A stretch of DNA of 64,000 nt from Puccinia triticina (taxonomy: Eukaryota > Basidiomycota > Pucciniomycetes > Pucciniales > Pucciniaceae): positions 1,860,001 through 1,924,000 of the forward strand of contig NC_070575.1 in assembly GCF_026914185.1 (NCBI RefSeq), written 5' to 3'. Position 1 is the stretch's first letter. The number at the start of each line of letters is the position of its first letter. Below the pieces are notes generated by a model that did not search any database, was not told the DNA's origin, and was given only the letters and a program-made list of their open reading frames with translations. The position numbers and the translations under genes are program-made. Shown one piece after another: positions 23,224 through 32,867 of the stretch.

Positions 23224-23235
23224 GGTTATGAGCCC
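23224..23235 (+). promoter_or_regulatory. Primer-binding site, half-tRNA iMet type
   Basis: GGTTATGAGCCC directly abuts the LTR. It is complementary to GGGCTCATAACC, the anticodon arm of initiator tRNA-Met. Priming from an internal cut in this tRNA is known for copia-type elements. Confidence 0.8.
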
Positions 23236-23801
23236 TTAAGGCATCTTGTTAACACTTACCAGCCAGACACTGAAGAAAATTCAACCAACAAACAATCCCG
23301 GATCATTCTCATCTTCCCGAAGAACAAATACCTGTGTTTTTTTCTTCTTGTCTTACAAATCCGACAAACGATCCCGGTGTTGAAGCTATGGCCGTAGGTC
23401 AAAGAGATGAGAGATGACTCAAAGGAAAAACAACCTCGAGGATGCTCAGAGGACAACAACAAAGGGGGCCAAGGAAGCCCTCAAGGAGGGCTAGAAGCTG
23501 CTAGCTTGCGTGGCGGAAAAGCGCACACGCTACAAGAGGTTGTATGCCGTAGAGACCTCAGGGAAATGCACGCAGAAAGCAGATGAGTTTATTTCTGTCT
23601 AAGCCAGGGATATATAAGCTATTACAAGTGGAGGGGCCAGAATGTGGGACAGAAGGTGAACTATGCATATGCAATCTGGAGGGAGTGAGGGAGTGACAGG
23701 GAGAGGAGAAGTGTGACAGGGAAGGGAAAGAGGAAGAGGGAGAGACCGGTAGCACTGGAATTTCAACACCCGGACCCAGCTCATTTTCTTCTTATCCTTC
23801 A

Positions 23802-24980
23802 ATGCTAAAACACTCAAAATTGATGGACCCCAACGCCCATGGTGCTTACAGATGGATTCAACTTTTGCTTGCAGATCTGAATATTGTCCTAGGCAGTGTG
23901 CCGTCTCCGACCTCTTATGCTCCTTTTCCCGGAGCCCGGCCTTCTTTTCAACAAGTTAGTCTCCCACAGCATTTCAACCACCACATTTCTCAGCAGCATA
24001 TCATGTGTAATCAATCAACCAAACAATCTTGTGCCTGGAAGAAAGACCACAGCAAGCCCAGGCAAGGAGATTCTCATGCGAATTGCCTGCGGCCTGTTCA
24101 TCCTGAGAGCCATCTGACTTCCCCAATTCCAAATCTGAATGTTCTTGACCAGAATATGATCCAACAGCCAAACTTGACCCCTGTTCAGCAAAATGATATT
24201 GCTCCCCAGAATGCAACTCTAGGTCCAACTGCAGCTCTACATTTTGACAACTTTCAATCTTGGCGTGGTGATGATATTGAGCAATCAATTCTGGACAGAC
24301 AAGCAGTTTTTGACCAGCAAGAAACTCTTGAAAAGGATTGGATTCTTAATGATCACAAAAATCAGCCAATTGCCAATCCATCACAGCCTTTTGTTAAACC
24401 AGAGCCCCAATTTGATATGAAAAAGTACAGCGCTGTTGATGTTAATTGCTGGGCTAGTAAACTCTTGGAGAATGAATTTGAATACCTTCAAGCGATGGGA
24501 CACAAAGCTTGAGAGGAATCTTTCTGACAGTACGCAGAGGTACACATTGATGGAAGAGCTAAACCACATCATCAAATTGATTCCCCACCTCAGCATATGG
24601 ATCAGAAACCAGATAAACCAGCTACATTACATAACAGCCAGGTCACGTCTCCACAATTCCATCCAACCGACCTCAACTATCTTAATCAGCATCAAAATCA
24701 ACATGGATTAGAAGATGAATCCTGCAGATACAACAATGACGCCAGCTCTAACATATTTAATGACAGCAGTGGTTTTGATGAAGGGGGTGGTTTCAATGAC
24801 AGTGGTGTTTTCAATCACGTTGGCCGTTTTTCGGACAGCGGTGGTTTTGGTGAAAATTTTGAAGGTTTTGTCTACAGTGGTCTTGAAGACGGTGGTTTTG
24901 ACGACATAGGTTTTAACAACGATTTTGAAGATAGCAGTGGAGGTTTTGATTATGGTGGTGACTTTGAGGATGGCGGCTGA
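23802..24980 (+). CDS. Unknown ORF inside LTR element (362 aa, two exons)
   Basis: An open frame from ATG 23,802 (or MDPNAHG at 23,823) to 24,440 can be joined in frame to 24,531-24,980 across a 90-nt intron (GTTAAT donor, TTCTGACAG acceptor; a GTTGAT donor at 24,435 also keeps frame). The first part is Q/N/P-rich and unlike any Gag I know. The C-terminal ~80 residues are a low-complexity run of Phe-Asp/Asn-Gly-Ser (GGFNDSGVF, GGFGENFEG type). There is no RT, integrase or protease. It may be a captured host gene or a private element protein. The need for an intron inside a retroelement fits a captured gene fragment or a subgenomic message. The single-protein reading is tentative. Confidence 0.45.
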
Positions 24981-25197
24981 GGTTTTGATGATGGCGTGGA
25001 CTACTATTAGCCTCTACCTAAATCCCTTCATTCAACAACTATCAGTCCCCAGTTGATTCCCAGACAGCTAAATCCTTAACATCTTCATTTCCTTGAATCC
25101 GGTTCCCTATTTTCACTCAACTTTCAGCTCTCATTCAACTTGTATGTAGTTTTTCACCTCCCCTGCAGGTGTCTCAGAGCCTTGCCAAGGGGGTGGG

Positions 25198-25321
25198 TGT
25201 TGTAACCGAGGTCACAGGTGTGTGCTCGGCTGCGGCTCAGCCACCCAGAGGAGTGTACATCAGCCTCCTCGGGGCCCCACCGTTAGCAATCCATACGGTT
25301 TACCACATACATGCTCCTATA
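25198..25321 (+). repeat. Right LTR (124 bp)
   Basis: A copy of the left LTR, preceded by AAGGGGGTGGG (polypurine tract) and followed by TSD ACCCT. Confidence 0.9.
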
Positions 25322-25326
25322 ACCCT

Positions 25327-25470
25327 AAAAAATTGGTACATGGGTTGAAATGGTACATGGAGTGTAAATGATACATAGCATGTAAATTTTGAATGGTGTG
25401 TACATTTTGCATGGCGTGTACATTTTACATGTTGAATAGTTCATGTGTACATGTGTTGTGTAGAAATCCC
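25327..25470. repeat. TGTACATTT-rich degenerate repeat
   Basis: About ten spaced copies of GTACAT / TGTACATTTT-like words lie immediately right of the LTR element. Non-coding. Confidence 0.6.
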
Positions 25471-26058
25471 TCTGCAGAAAATGTTTTGATCTTCATGGTG
25501 TCAGCACACCCCTTTCCTGGGGTGTGCTACTGTGCTTCCACTTTGGATGATTTTGTACTAAGGGAAGGTCTTTGACTTGCAGTCTGTTCACCAGGGAGGA
25601 ATCTATGGCACTCTCTAGAGAGTGAAATACCATGATGTCTTTGTGGAACTCTTGTAGAACTTGACTATGGAGGCATATATAATGCAAGCTTGATTTCTGT
25701 TGATGCTATCTTCAAATCATCCTCACATCTACTATAACTATTGAATTAAGCTTTTTTTAGTCACAAATAAGGCATAAAACAAGCATGGCTGCAGTTAGAC
25801 TCATTTGCATTGCTGAGACAGCAGTTAGAAATGACCAGGAGGGTGGGAGACCTTCAGTCAAAATGAGAAGAAAGGAATGAATTAAATTTTTGCTTGAGAT
25901 GATTTTCAATTTTGTTCCTGTACTCCACCAATAAATTTAACTGGGCCACATCTCACCTGAACATATCCAGTCACAGCAATTTTCATTTTATTGTTTATTT
26001 GTTGTGAAAAGACAAGTCTAGTGTCTCTGGTCTTAATGGGTTGTGGGAGTGTTTGATG

Positions 26059-26538
26059 CAACGGTGGGTTGCTACTTTACTCTACGATAACCGGGGCTGT
26101 AGAGTAAAGTAGCGAGCTGCGCCTAACATTTTTACAGTTATTGTTAACGCTAGCGCGCGGATTGCCGCGTCACGGTTATCGTAACTGGCCTTTTTTTGTA
26201 CAGCCGTTACTAGTAAAGTAACATGTTATTGAGAAAATTAACATTTTATTAAGCAATTAAGGGTCAAATTGGCCCTTATCAAGCAGAGCAACACTTTATT
26301 GAGCAGTGAAAGGCCAAATCAGCCCTGAAATGGCCTTTTCTTGCTCAATATGTTGATAAATACCTGCTGCTCTGCCCATAGATATCGTAGCGGCCTTGAA
26401 AAAAAAACACCCGCCCGGTGCGATATTGATATCACACCACATTTCCCCATTGCTACCGCTCCGGTTAGCGTAAAGGGACCAAAAATCGCTACAATAACGT
26501 TACAATATCGATAACCGTAAAGTAGCGACCCACCGTTG
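26059..26538. mobile_element. CAAC-family element A (480 bp)
   Basis: The inverted ends are CAACGGTGGGTTGCTACTTT and AAGTAGCGACCCACCGTTG, with TSD TTTGATG on both sides (26,052-26,058 and 26,539-26,545). The interior is built from direct and inverted repeats of TACGATAACC / GGTTATCGTA / AAAGTAGCG words around an AT-rich centre. No ORF. It shares architecture with elements B, C and D. Confidence 0.88.
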
Positions 26539-26647
26539 TTTGATGTTGATAATCTCAATATCTGAACACACAGAGAGAAAGACTAAGGGTTTTGCTCAAT
26601 TCCAGACAGATGTGGACATTAGAAAAGGAAGGCTGGTCACTGATTAT

Positions 26648-26820
26648 GTTGAAGTGGTCATCTGCTAACATCTATGATTAGCCAGATTTTTGGGGATGAA
26701 AATGGGAGTCCAAGCCTCCACACCAACTTCAATGTTGAAGTGTTCATCTTCCAACATCTATGATTAGCCAGATTTGTGGGGTTGAAAATGGGAGTCCAAG
26801 CCTCCACATCAACTCCAATG
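26648..26820. repeat. Tandem duplication, ~87-bp unit x2
   Basis: Two adjacent copies of GTTGAAGTG(G/T)TCATC...GGGAGTCCAAGCCTCCAC(A)CAACT differ at a few bases. Non-coding, lying between elements A and B. Confidence 0.8.
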
Positions 26821-26935
26821 TCATTGGAAACGCTTGTAACATTTCAAGAAATCATGCCACAAAAATCAAACACACCACGTGTCCCATGCAGGAGAAGGCC
26901 AAATAATAACTTGTGTCAATGAATAGCTGCAGAAC

Positions 26936-27349
26936 CAACAATGGGAAGTTACTTACGTTACGTTATCCAGCGGGATTTTTGTAACGTAACTTCCCACCGT
27001 TACCAGATAACGCGTTATCGTTATCTGGTGAAATGTTCCTGCGCTTGTTTGGATAACGTAATGGGGGGGACTTTCCGCCTTGATGCCGCAAAAAATAACG
27101 CCGATAACGCGCTAACCGCGTTATCTGGCGTAAAAGCACCGTAAAATTGGCAAAAAACCCCGCGTTATCCGCACGTTATCCTCCTAAGATTGCGGGGGAT
27201 AACGTAACAGGTCTAATAAGACAGAAAAAAAATCAAAAAATCACGTAACTAAAACAACGCTGCTGTTAGCGCAACAATTGAATAACGGCACCAATTCAGT
27301 TACGTTATCCATTACTTTTTCTTACGGATAACGTAACTTCCCATTGTTG
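26936..27349. mobile_element. CAAC-family element B (414 bp)
   Basis: The inverted ends CAACAATGGGAAGTTAC / GTAACTTCCCATTGTTG match over 17 bases. TSD GCAGAAC occurs at 26,929-26,935 and 27,350-27,356. The interior is a patchwork of GTTACGTTATCC, TAACGCGTTATC and GATAACGTAAC in both orientations. No credible ORF. Confidence 0.9.
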
Positions 27350-27356
27350 GCAGAAC

Positions 27357-28311
27357 TACCTGCAGGTCCTCTGCTGCGTACTTGCAAAAGGCTGTGTCAC
27401 AATGTCCACCATGATGGTTGCACAAAAATCATAAATCACTCACCAAGCCCCCACACAAACAACTTTACTTTTCCTGATCTAATGAACTTTTGCAGCTCCC
27501 ACAACATTGGACACACTTGTAACATTTGAAGCCATCCTGCAATCACAATTACCCACAGGCCCTGCCTATATTTGGATTGTAGATCTATTGCACTACAGGA
27601 ATCCAGCAGCCAGGAGATATTGTACAACTTTTTGCCACCCTAGACAGGGAGCTTGAAGCGTTGAAACACAAAGCACAATTAGAGAAGAAAACTTAATCTA
27701 AATGCATCCAAACCCTGGAGTCTGAGGTAGAAGCAACCCTTGAGGTTTTGCTTGGATCAGCATTGCCAGCCAATGAGTCTCCTGAATTATGATGGGTGGC
27801 AGGGTTGGTTGAAACTTGATTACAATTCCAGAGCGCTTGAAGATTCCTGAAGATAAGATGGTTCTGATTCACTAAAGAGAGAAACACCAGAAAAAATCTT
27901 GTGTAGACTTTATACAAGATTGTTTTGTGTTATGGTTGAAGCATACTAACATAAGGATATAAGCATAGATCAACATGTTGCAAGACTGCATGGTGTGACT
28001 TTGGAGGTGGTTTGCTGCTTGAATACACTTATGGTGTTCCAATACTGTGGTTTGTAGCAATTGATACCTTAAGGAACATGACCAGGAGCCCTTTTTTTCT
28101 GCTCACTACTCAATGAGCCCACTCTGGCATTAGAGTACAACCAAGCCAAGTAGGTAAAAAGACTCAACAAACCCTCACAATCCCTGATTCAGGCACATCA
28201 CTAATCACATTCACTATATCTAACAACAGAATCCAGACTGAATTGGACACCTTGTGCCAAGCAAGCTGACAGGCTGGTCAGTGTTTGGGGGGGGGAGTCA
28301 CACTTCGTGTG

Positions 28312-28315
<4 letters not shown>
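27357..28315. other. No gene recognised
   Basis: AT-rich DNA between element B and the poly-C tract. Short open frames are present, but none has domain, splice or composition support. Confidence 0.4.

Positions 28316-28358
<43 letters not shown>
28316..28358. repeat. Poly-C tract of 43
   Basis: An uninterrupted run of 43 C residues, preceded by a G run and a GTGTGTG stretch at 28,287-28,315. Its length in the assembly may be unreliable. Confidence 0.9.
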
Positions 28359-28359
<1 letters not shown>

Positions 28360-28531
28360 AGCTAGGAGGGTCCACTGTGTCTTGGCACATTTGGTAAGGC
28401 ACAGGGGTTATTCTAACCATTCCAGGCAAAATATAAGAAAACAAAATTTCTGGGCAGAAACCTTAAGCAAGATTGTCGTGGACTTCCCTTGTCCTGAAAC
28501 ACATACAAATTTGGCCAGGTGGTGGTTTGAG

Positions 28532-29191
28532 CAACAGTGGGCCACTATGCTACACTACGCTATAGGGCCACTTAGTGTTAGCGTAGCGGCGCTAACAGAG
28601 GCCCTGTTTTCTTGTAGTGTTAGTGGGATTTTACACCACTAACACCAAGCTTTAGCATAGCTTTTTTTCCTGCACTAGCACTTTTTTTATTGTTAGCGCA
28701 GAAAAAAATCTGCTATGCTAACGGTTAGCGTAGCGGGATAGGAAATAACGGATTTTTGCTCCTCTATAGTGTAGTGGAATAAATTCCTGCTGCGCTAGGG
28801 CGGGAGAAACTGAGAAGAAACAAAATTCTAATTTTTTCCTGTATTTTTGTGACTGCAGGAAAAAACTGGGGTGTTATTTCTGCCCAGTTTCATCCCTGGA
28901 GTTGCGCAGGGACAAAATTGGGCTGTTTCTGCCCAGTTTTTTCCTCAGGCAAAGCTAGCGTCACAAAAGCTATGCTAAAAGTTAGTACCTCTACGCTAAC
29001 GCTATCCACAAAAAATTGTAGCGTTAGCGACCGTAAAAAACCACTGCTAGCGCTACACCAGCGCTTTTTTGTATCTTAGTAGTGTTAGTGGCCAAATCTG
29101 GCCGCTAACACTAGCGCCACCGTAGCGTAGCTTAAAAAAGCTAACACTACGCTACGCTTGCGCTAATGTTAGCGTAGCTGGCCCACTGCTG
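28532..29191. mobile_element. CAAC-family element C (660 bp)
   Basis: The ends are CAACAGTGGGCCACTATGCT and TAGCGTAGCTGGCCCACTGCTG. TSD GTTTGAG lies at 28,525-28,531 and 29,192-29,198. The interior is almost wholly GCTACGCTAACACTA-type words in both orientations, strongest at 28,540-28,620 and 28,960-29,180. No ORF. Confidence 0.9.
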
Positions 29192-29207
29192 GTTTGAGTC
29201 CATGGGC

Positions 29208-29561
29208 TCAACAAAATAATTGCCTGTGTGCAAAATATATATAGATTTTGCAGGCAGGGCAGCCCATTTGATTGGCTTTGTTTTGGTTCCGGTGTGTACT
29301 ATCCTGGTTTGAATGAGCCAAATAATTATTCATTGGATTTGCAGCGGCGAAGCCGGCTTGGCCTCTAGTGTTAATCAGATCACAAAGATAGCGGAATCGC
29401 TGAGAAAAAAAGGAATAGAGGCTGGGCGCGGGAATCCCGTCCAAGCTTGTGAGAACGCGCTCAGAACGCGGCGTTTTCTGGTTTGTTGAAATAGAGGTTG
29501 TTGCTGTTTGTGCAGAGAGTAAAAGTGTCAGCAAAAGCAAGAGCGAATGACAGGGGTACAA
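29208..29561 (-). CDS. Candidate small secreted protein (117 aa)
   Basis: The ORF starts MYPCHSLLLLLTLLLSAQ, a textbook signal peptide with likely cleavage after residue ~22. A polar mature part carries SLYSFFSQRFRYLCDLINTRG and late cysteines (GCPACK, LFC). No domain is recognised; rust effectors often look like this. The 3' end lies 17 bp from element C, so the original C-terminus may have been replaced, and splicing before the IYIYF tail is possible. It may be a truncated relic. Confidence 0.4.
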   Translation of the reverse strand: MYPCHSLLLLLTLLLSAQTATTSISTNQKTPRSERVLTSLDGIPAPSLYSFFSQRFRYLCDLINTRGQAGFAAANPMNNYLAHSNQDSTHRNQNKANQMGCPACKIYIYFAHRQLFC

Positions 29562-30340
29562 ACTGAGTAATCTGCACCCACAAGTCCCAAGTCATTTCAG
29601 TAATTTCTTTTCTTTCCTTCTCGTACTCTGAGGGGTTGAAATTGTCAAAGAGCTGGTACAGTTCGGGTCAGTCAGTCAGTCTTTTCCACTCTGAGGGTTG
29701 ATTTTAAGTGAAATGTTCATTTACGGCCTGGTTCATCGCAATCTGGAAACATCCGTTCTCAGGTCCCATATCGCCGTCTCCCCAACGACAGCCTACATGG
29801 TTACGGAGAATAACGCTCAATCAATGCCAACTCAACCGAGTTCTATGGACGAGAGATTGGACGTACCCCCTACGACCCTGGGATACCGGGCTATCTTTAT
29901 ACCTTTTCTTTGGATGTAACTAGAGCGCAGTTTGGATTCATCACCCGGATTAGTCGCGACAAGCAGATATAAAAAGGTGGATCAACACGTACACTTGTTT
30001 CCCGCAGTTCTCCCTGATGGCCCTGTTGGATTCAAGGCATGTTAGTTTGTTAATTGGGATATAAATATTTATGGAGAGCTGGGTTGACGCACTCGTTAAT
30101 CCACCCAGTATTCCCGGGCACATTTTTATTTCCCGCCCAGAGGCACACTTCGAACCCGTTGGGTGATTCAAATCCGGGGCATCGCTGAAAATCCGACGTT
30201 TATTGAATTCAGAACCCAGCTCAACACATAGGGTCGCAATGATCTAAGTGACGTGTTGAATCCGACTTACAAAGACCATCTCGACCTGCTCCATGGTCTG
30301 TCAGAACAAACAGCAAGGAAAAAAGACAGGAAGCAAACAG
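29562..30340. other. Intergenic, one weak ORF
   Basis: A plus-strand frame at 29,713-29,919 (starting MFIYGLVHRNLETSV) has no support beyond being open. A (TCAG)n-like GTCAGTCAGTCAGTC run occurs at 29,669-29,683. No other structure was seen. Confidence 0.3.
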
Positions 30341-30399
30341 TGTCATTGAATAGACAGCAAAATTTATAGGAGTAGCAATATCAACACAAATTAGCTGGC

Positions 30400-31000
30400 G
30401 GGTAACAATCACTAACCTTTACAGGTGTAGCAATAGGAGTATCCACAAGATACGGCTTAGCTGGCGAATACTGATCACTAATCTGATTGATAAGATGAGT
30501 GTTAGAATAGTGATGAGTGAGTTATTGTTGAAGAAACAATTACATAGTTGATTACCTAAACGCACCTCAATCTGAGTATCTACACCATCCGACTCAGCTG
30601 GCGGATAAGGATCACTGTCCTAAACAATAAGGAACAGGTTTAAGATGAGAGTGCATGATATTTATGTGTGATGAAACCTGATTGATCAGATGAGTGTTAG
30701 TGTCAGTGATGAGTGAATTGATGTTGAACAAACAATGGGTTGATTTCTTGCACATACCTTTACATGTGTAGCAATCTGAGTATTTAACTCAGCCGGAAGA
30801 TCAAGATCACTGTCCTAAACAATAAGGAATGGAGTTAAGATGAGAGTACATGATATGTATGTGTGATGAAATACGGACCTGATTGATACAATGATTGTTA
30901 GTGATGAGTGAGTTGATGTCAAAGAAACAATGAGTTGATTAAGAAAGGAACGGATACAATGATGGACTTTAGAAGATCCACTAAGTTTCAAGGACAACTT
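30400..31000. repeat. 195-bp tandem duplication, ~2.7 copies
   Basis: The block AGGATCACTGTCCTAAACAA...GATGAGTGTTAG...TTGATG recurs with a 195-bp period (30,617 and 30,812). The third copy has lost part of its intron-like segment. Each unit contains one mini-exon of the locus above. Confidence 0.75.
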
Positions 31001-31469
31001 CGAGGAACCAACTAACTGATTTGTCCAATACTAGCTGGTTAAGATTAAGAATAACATCGAGAACTAAGTTAAGTTCAATATTGCGTGATGCAAACGGACT
31101 GGGGACACGAGACAAACAACGCGACGAACCATGGCCTTCCCGTCATAACGGCGCTGCAAGCGCGGCCCCCCGCTACTTCCAGTCTGTGCGGCCAGCTACG
31201 GAAGGGACGCACAAAGGATGGATGTATGATTACCAAGATATATTATCTAGGGATTCGAATATGATTGGAAAGGCTCGACTTACTAGGCGGGCTGATTCTA
31301 CGGCGTGCGCAACCTGTTCAGCACATCGGTGATCAGGGTTGCCCGTAGCCTGGACACATCCGTCTTTCTTGTGGAAGTATTCGTAACATTGGGAGTTTTG
31401 GACAGCCGTGACGCCGACAACGACAAAAGCGGCCATCAGGATACCAACTACCGTCCCCCTCATATTCAC
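30417..31469 (-). CDS. Signal-peptide gene with repeat mini-exons (partial model)
   Basis: Exon 1 (31,469-31,284, 62 codons) encodes MNMRGTVVGILMAAFVVVGV, a signal peptide, then a Cys-bearing segment (SQCYEYFHKKDGCVQATG, HRCAEQ). It ends in phase 0 at a perfect GTAAGT donor. Downstream on the same strand are three phase-0 mini-exons: 30,814-30,758 (57 nt), 30,619-30,566 (54 nt) and 30,482-30,417 (66 nt). They encode related peptides (DSDLDLPAELNTQIATHVK, DSDPYPPAESDGVDTQIE and ISDQYSPAKPYLVDTPIATP). Acceptors are TTTAG or CAATCAG; donors are GTATGT, GTGCGT and GTTAGT. They lie on a 195-bp tandem repeat. I could not define the exon(s) between 31,283 and 30,815 or the 3' end, so linkage of the signal peptide to the repeats is inferred. 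A frameshifted fourth unit follows at 30,412-30,350. Confidence 0.4.
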
Positions 31470-31805
31470 AGTGTTTTGTATAGTGAAGAGTTGACGAGTG
31501 ATGATCGCAATGTTTTTTTGGAGCGTGGATGGCCGCTGGTCAGAGGGAATGGATTGTGGTGGTGGAGATGCCTTTGCTCCCTGGATGGGCTCCTACATCT
31601 TTATAGCCTCATAATTCAACCTGGTCTTCCAACTTCCAAGTGTTTTGCCTGCGCAATGCGCCGACAGCTAACTCTGCTACCTGTTTCAATCGGTGGTCCA
31701 CCGTAGTACGGTGGACCAGGACCCACACCGGTTGTGTCAACGAAAACGAAAAACGAAAAATGAATTTTCCAGCACGTTTCAGATGTAGTACATACTTACA
31801 GACCA

Positions 31806-31851
31806 TTTTGGTCAGGCTGCAAACAGTTCGAAAACTACAGCCTGACCAAAA
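31806..31851. repeat. Hairpin, 14-bp perfect stem
   Basis: TTTTGGTCAGGCTG and its exact complement CAGCCTGACCAAAA are separated by 18 bases. Possibly a small MITE remnant or structured RNA. Nothing else supports a function. Confidence 0.6.
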
Positions 31852-32002
31852 GAGAAAGTCCTTCCCGGGCCTTCAAAACTTGGCCCGAGGCCCACATTTT
31901 GGGTCTCCATGAGTTTTGTTTTTCGACTTCACTTCGGATTGGCTGCCGGTCCCAACTCTCCTTGGAAAACCATGTCCGACAACAGTTTTAACTTTGAACA
32001 AC

Positions 32003-32071
32003 CATGCCTGGTTTGAAGCATGCCCGCATGCCTGGTTTGAAGCATGCCCGCATGCCTGGTTTGAAGCATGC
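32003..32071. repeat. Three copies of a 24-bp repeat
   Basis: GCATGCCTGGTTTGAAGCAT GCCC-type units in direct tandem. Each unit begins and ends with a GCATGC palindrome. Similar GGATTGGC / ACCATGTCC sequence lies on both sides (31,937 and 32,172), a larger duplication. Confidence 0.75.
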
Positions 32072-32335
32072 CCACGACCGTTCCGCCCAGAACCAGCCCA
32101 TGAACTCCGGGCCAGGCACACTCATCAGTGCCATGTGTAACCAGGCAGTCAGTCATACTCGAGTCAAACAAGACCTCGGATTGGCCGCTGGCCCGCGACC
32201 TATCCTGGGACAACCATGTCCAACAAGGGGTTGAACAACCATGACTGTTGCCAGTGTTGGAATATATGCTTCAAGCCCCATTTGAGTGGCCAAGCTGTAT
32301 GATCTAATATCCAAAAATCACCAGTAAGACCAACT

Positions 32336-32410
32336 GTGTGTTTAGCTCAGTGGTACAAGAGCAGCTCTCATGAATGTAGAAGGTTGTGGGTTCAAATCCC
32401 ACAACACACA
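32336..32410 (+). tRNA. tRNA-like sequence, probably degenerate
   Basis: The acceptor stem GTGTGTT/AACACAC pairs fully, U8-A9 are present, the D stem GCTC/GAGC pairs and the T arm GTGGG-TTCAAAT-CCCAC is perfect. Both pol III boxes are intact (TAGCTCAGTGG and GGTTCAAATCC). The anticodon arm (GCTCT CATGAAT GTAGA) pairs poorly and lacks U33, so no anticodon can be assigned with confidence. It is likely a tRNA pseudogene or the head of a tRNA-derived SINE. Confidence 0.6.
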
Positions 32411-32867
32411 ATTCTTTTCACCTGAGTAATTTCAACAGCCAGTTTGGGGCAAAAATCTGTTTTGTAGACTCTGATGCAAGATGAGAAAGTCATTTGAAAG
32501 GAAATTCAACGGAGATCACATATGATTGACAATGTGAATGAGGATGTATAATAAAAAATGAGAAAGTGGTTTGAGAGATGATGCAAGATATGGAAAGAAA
32601 GCCAACAGGGAATTTGATGAGGATTCACAAGAAAATGTTAAATGTGACTGAGGATGTATAATACAAATTTAGAAAGAATTTTGAAAGACAATGTAAGATT
32701 TGTAAAGAAAGCCAGAAGGCAATTTGATAAGTATTGACAAGAAAAAAAGGTGAAGATGAATGGATTGACAAGAGGAATTGTTAATGTAAATTGGAAGAAA
32801 ATGCTACAACTGTGTTGATACAGGATTGAATGGGCAATGTGGAGGGGATAGTGAATCAAACTTTGAA

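Larger units (their letters stand above)
23100..25321 (+). mobile_element. Small LTR retroelement with foreign ORF
   Basis: Two 124-bp direct repeats (23,100-23,223 and 25,198-25,321) begin TGTTGT(G/A)ACCGAGG and end CTCCTATA. They are flanked by a perfect 5-bp TSD ACCCT (23,095-23,099 and 25,322-25,326). The left LTR is followed at once by GGTTATGAGCCC, complementary to the anticodon arm of initiator tRNA-Met. The right LTR is preceded by a purine run AAGGGGGTGGG. No gag or pol is present, so it is a TRIM/LARD-type non-autonomous element, probably mobilised by a Ty1/copia relative. It holds the ORF at 23,802-24,980. Confidence 0.9.

Noticed and set aside
25490..26040. Short ORFs between the LTR element and element A
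   Set aside because: No domain, splice or composition support.
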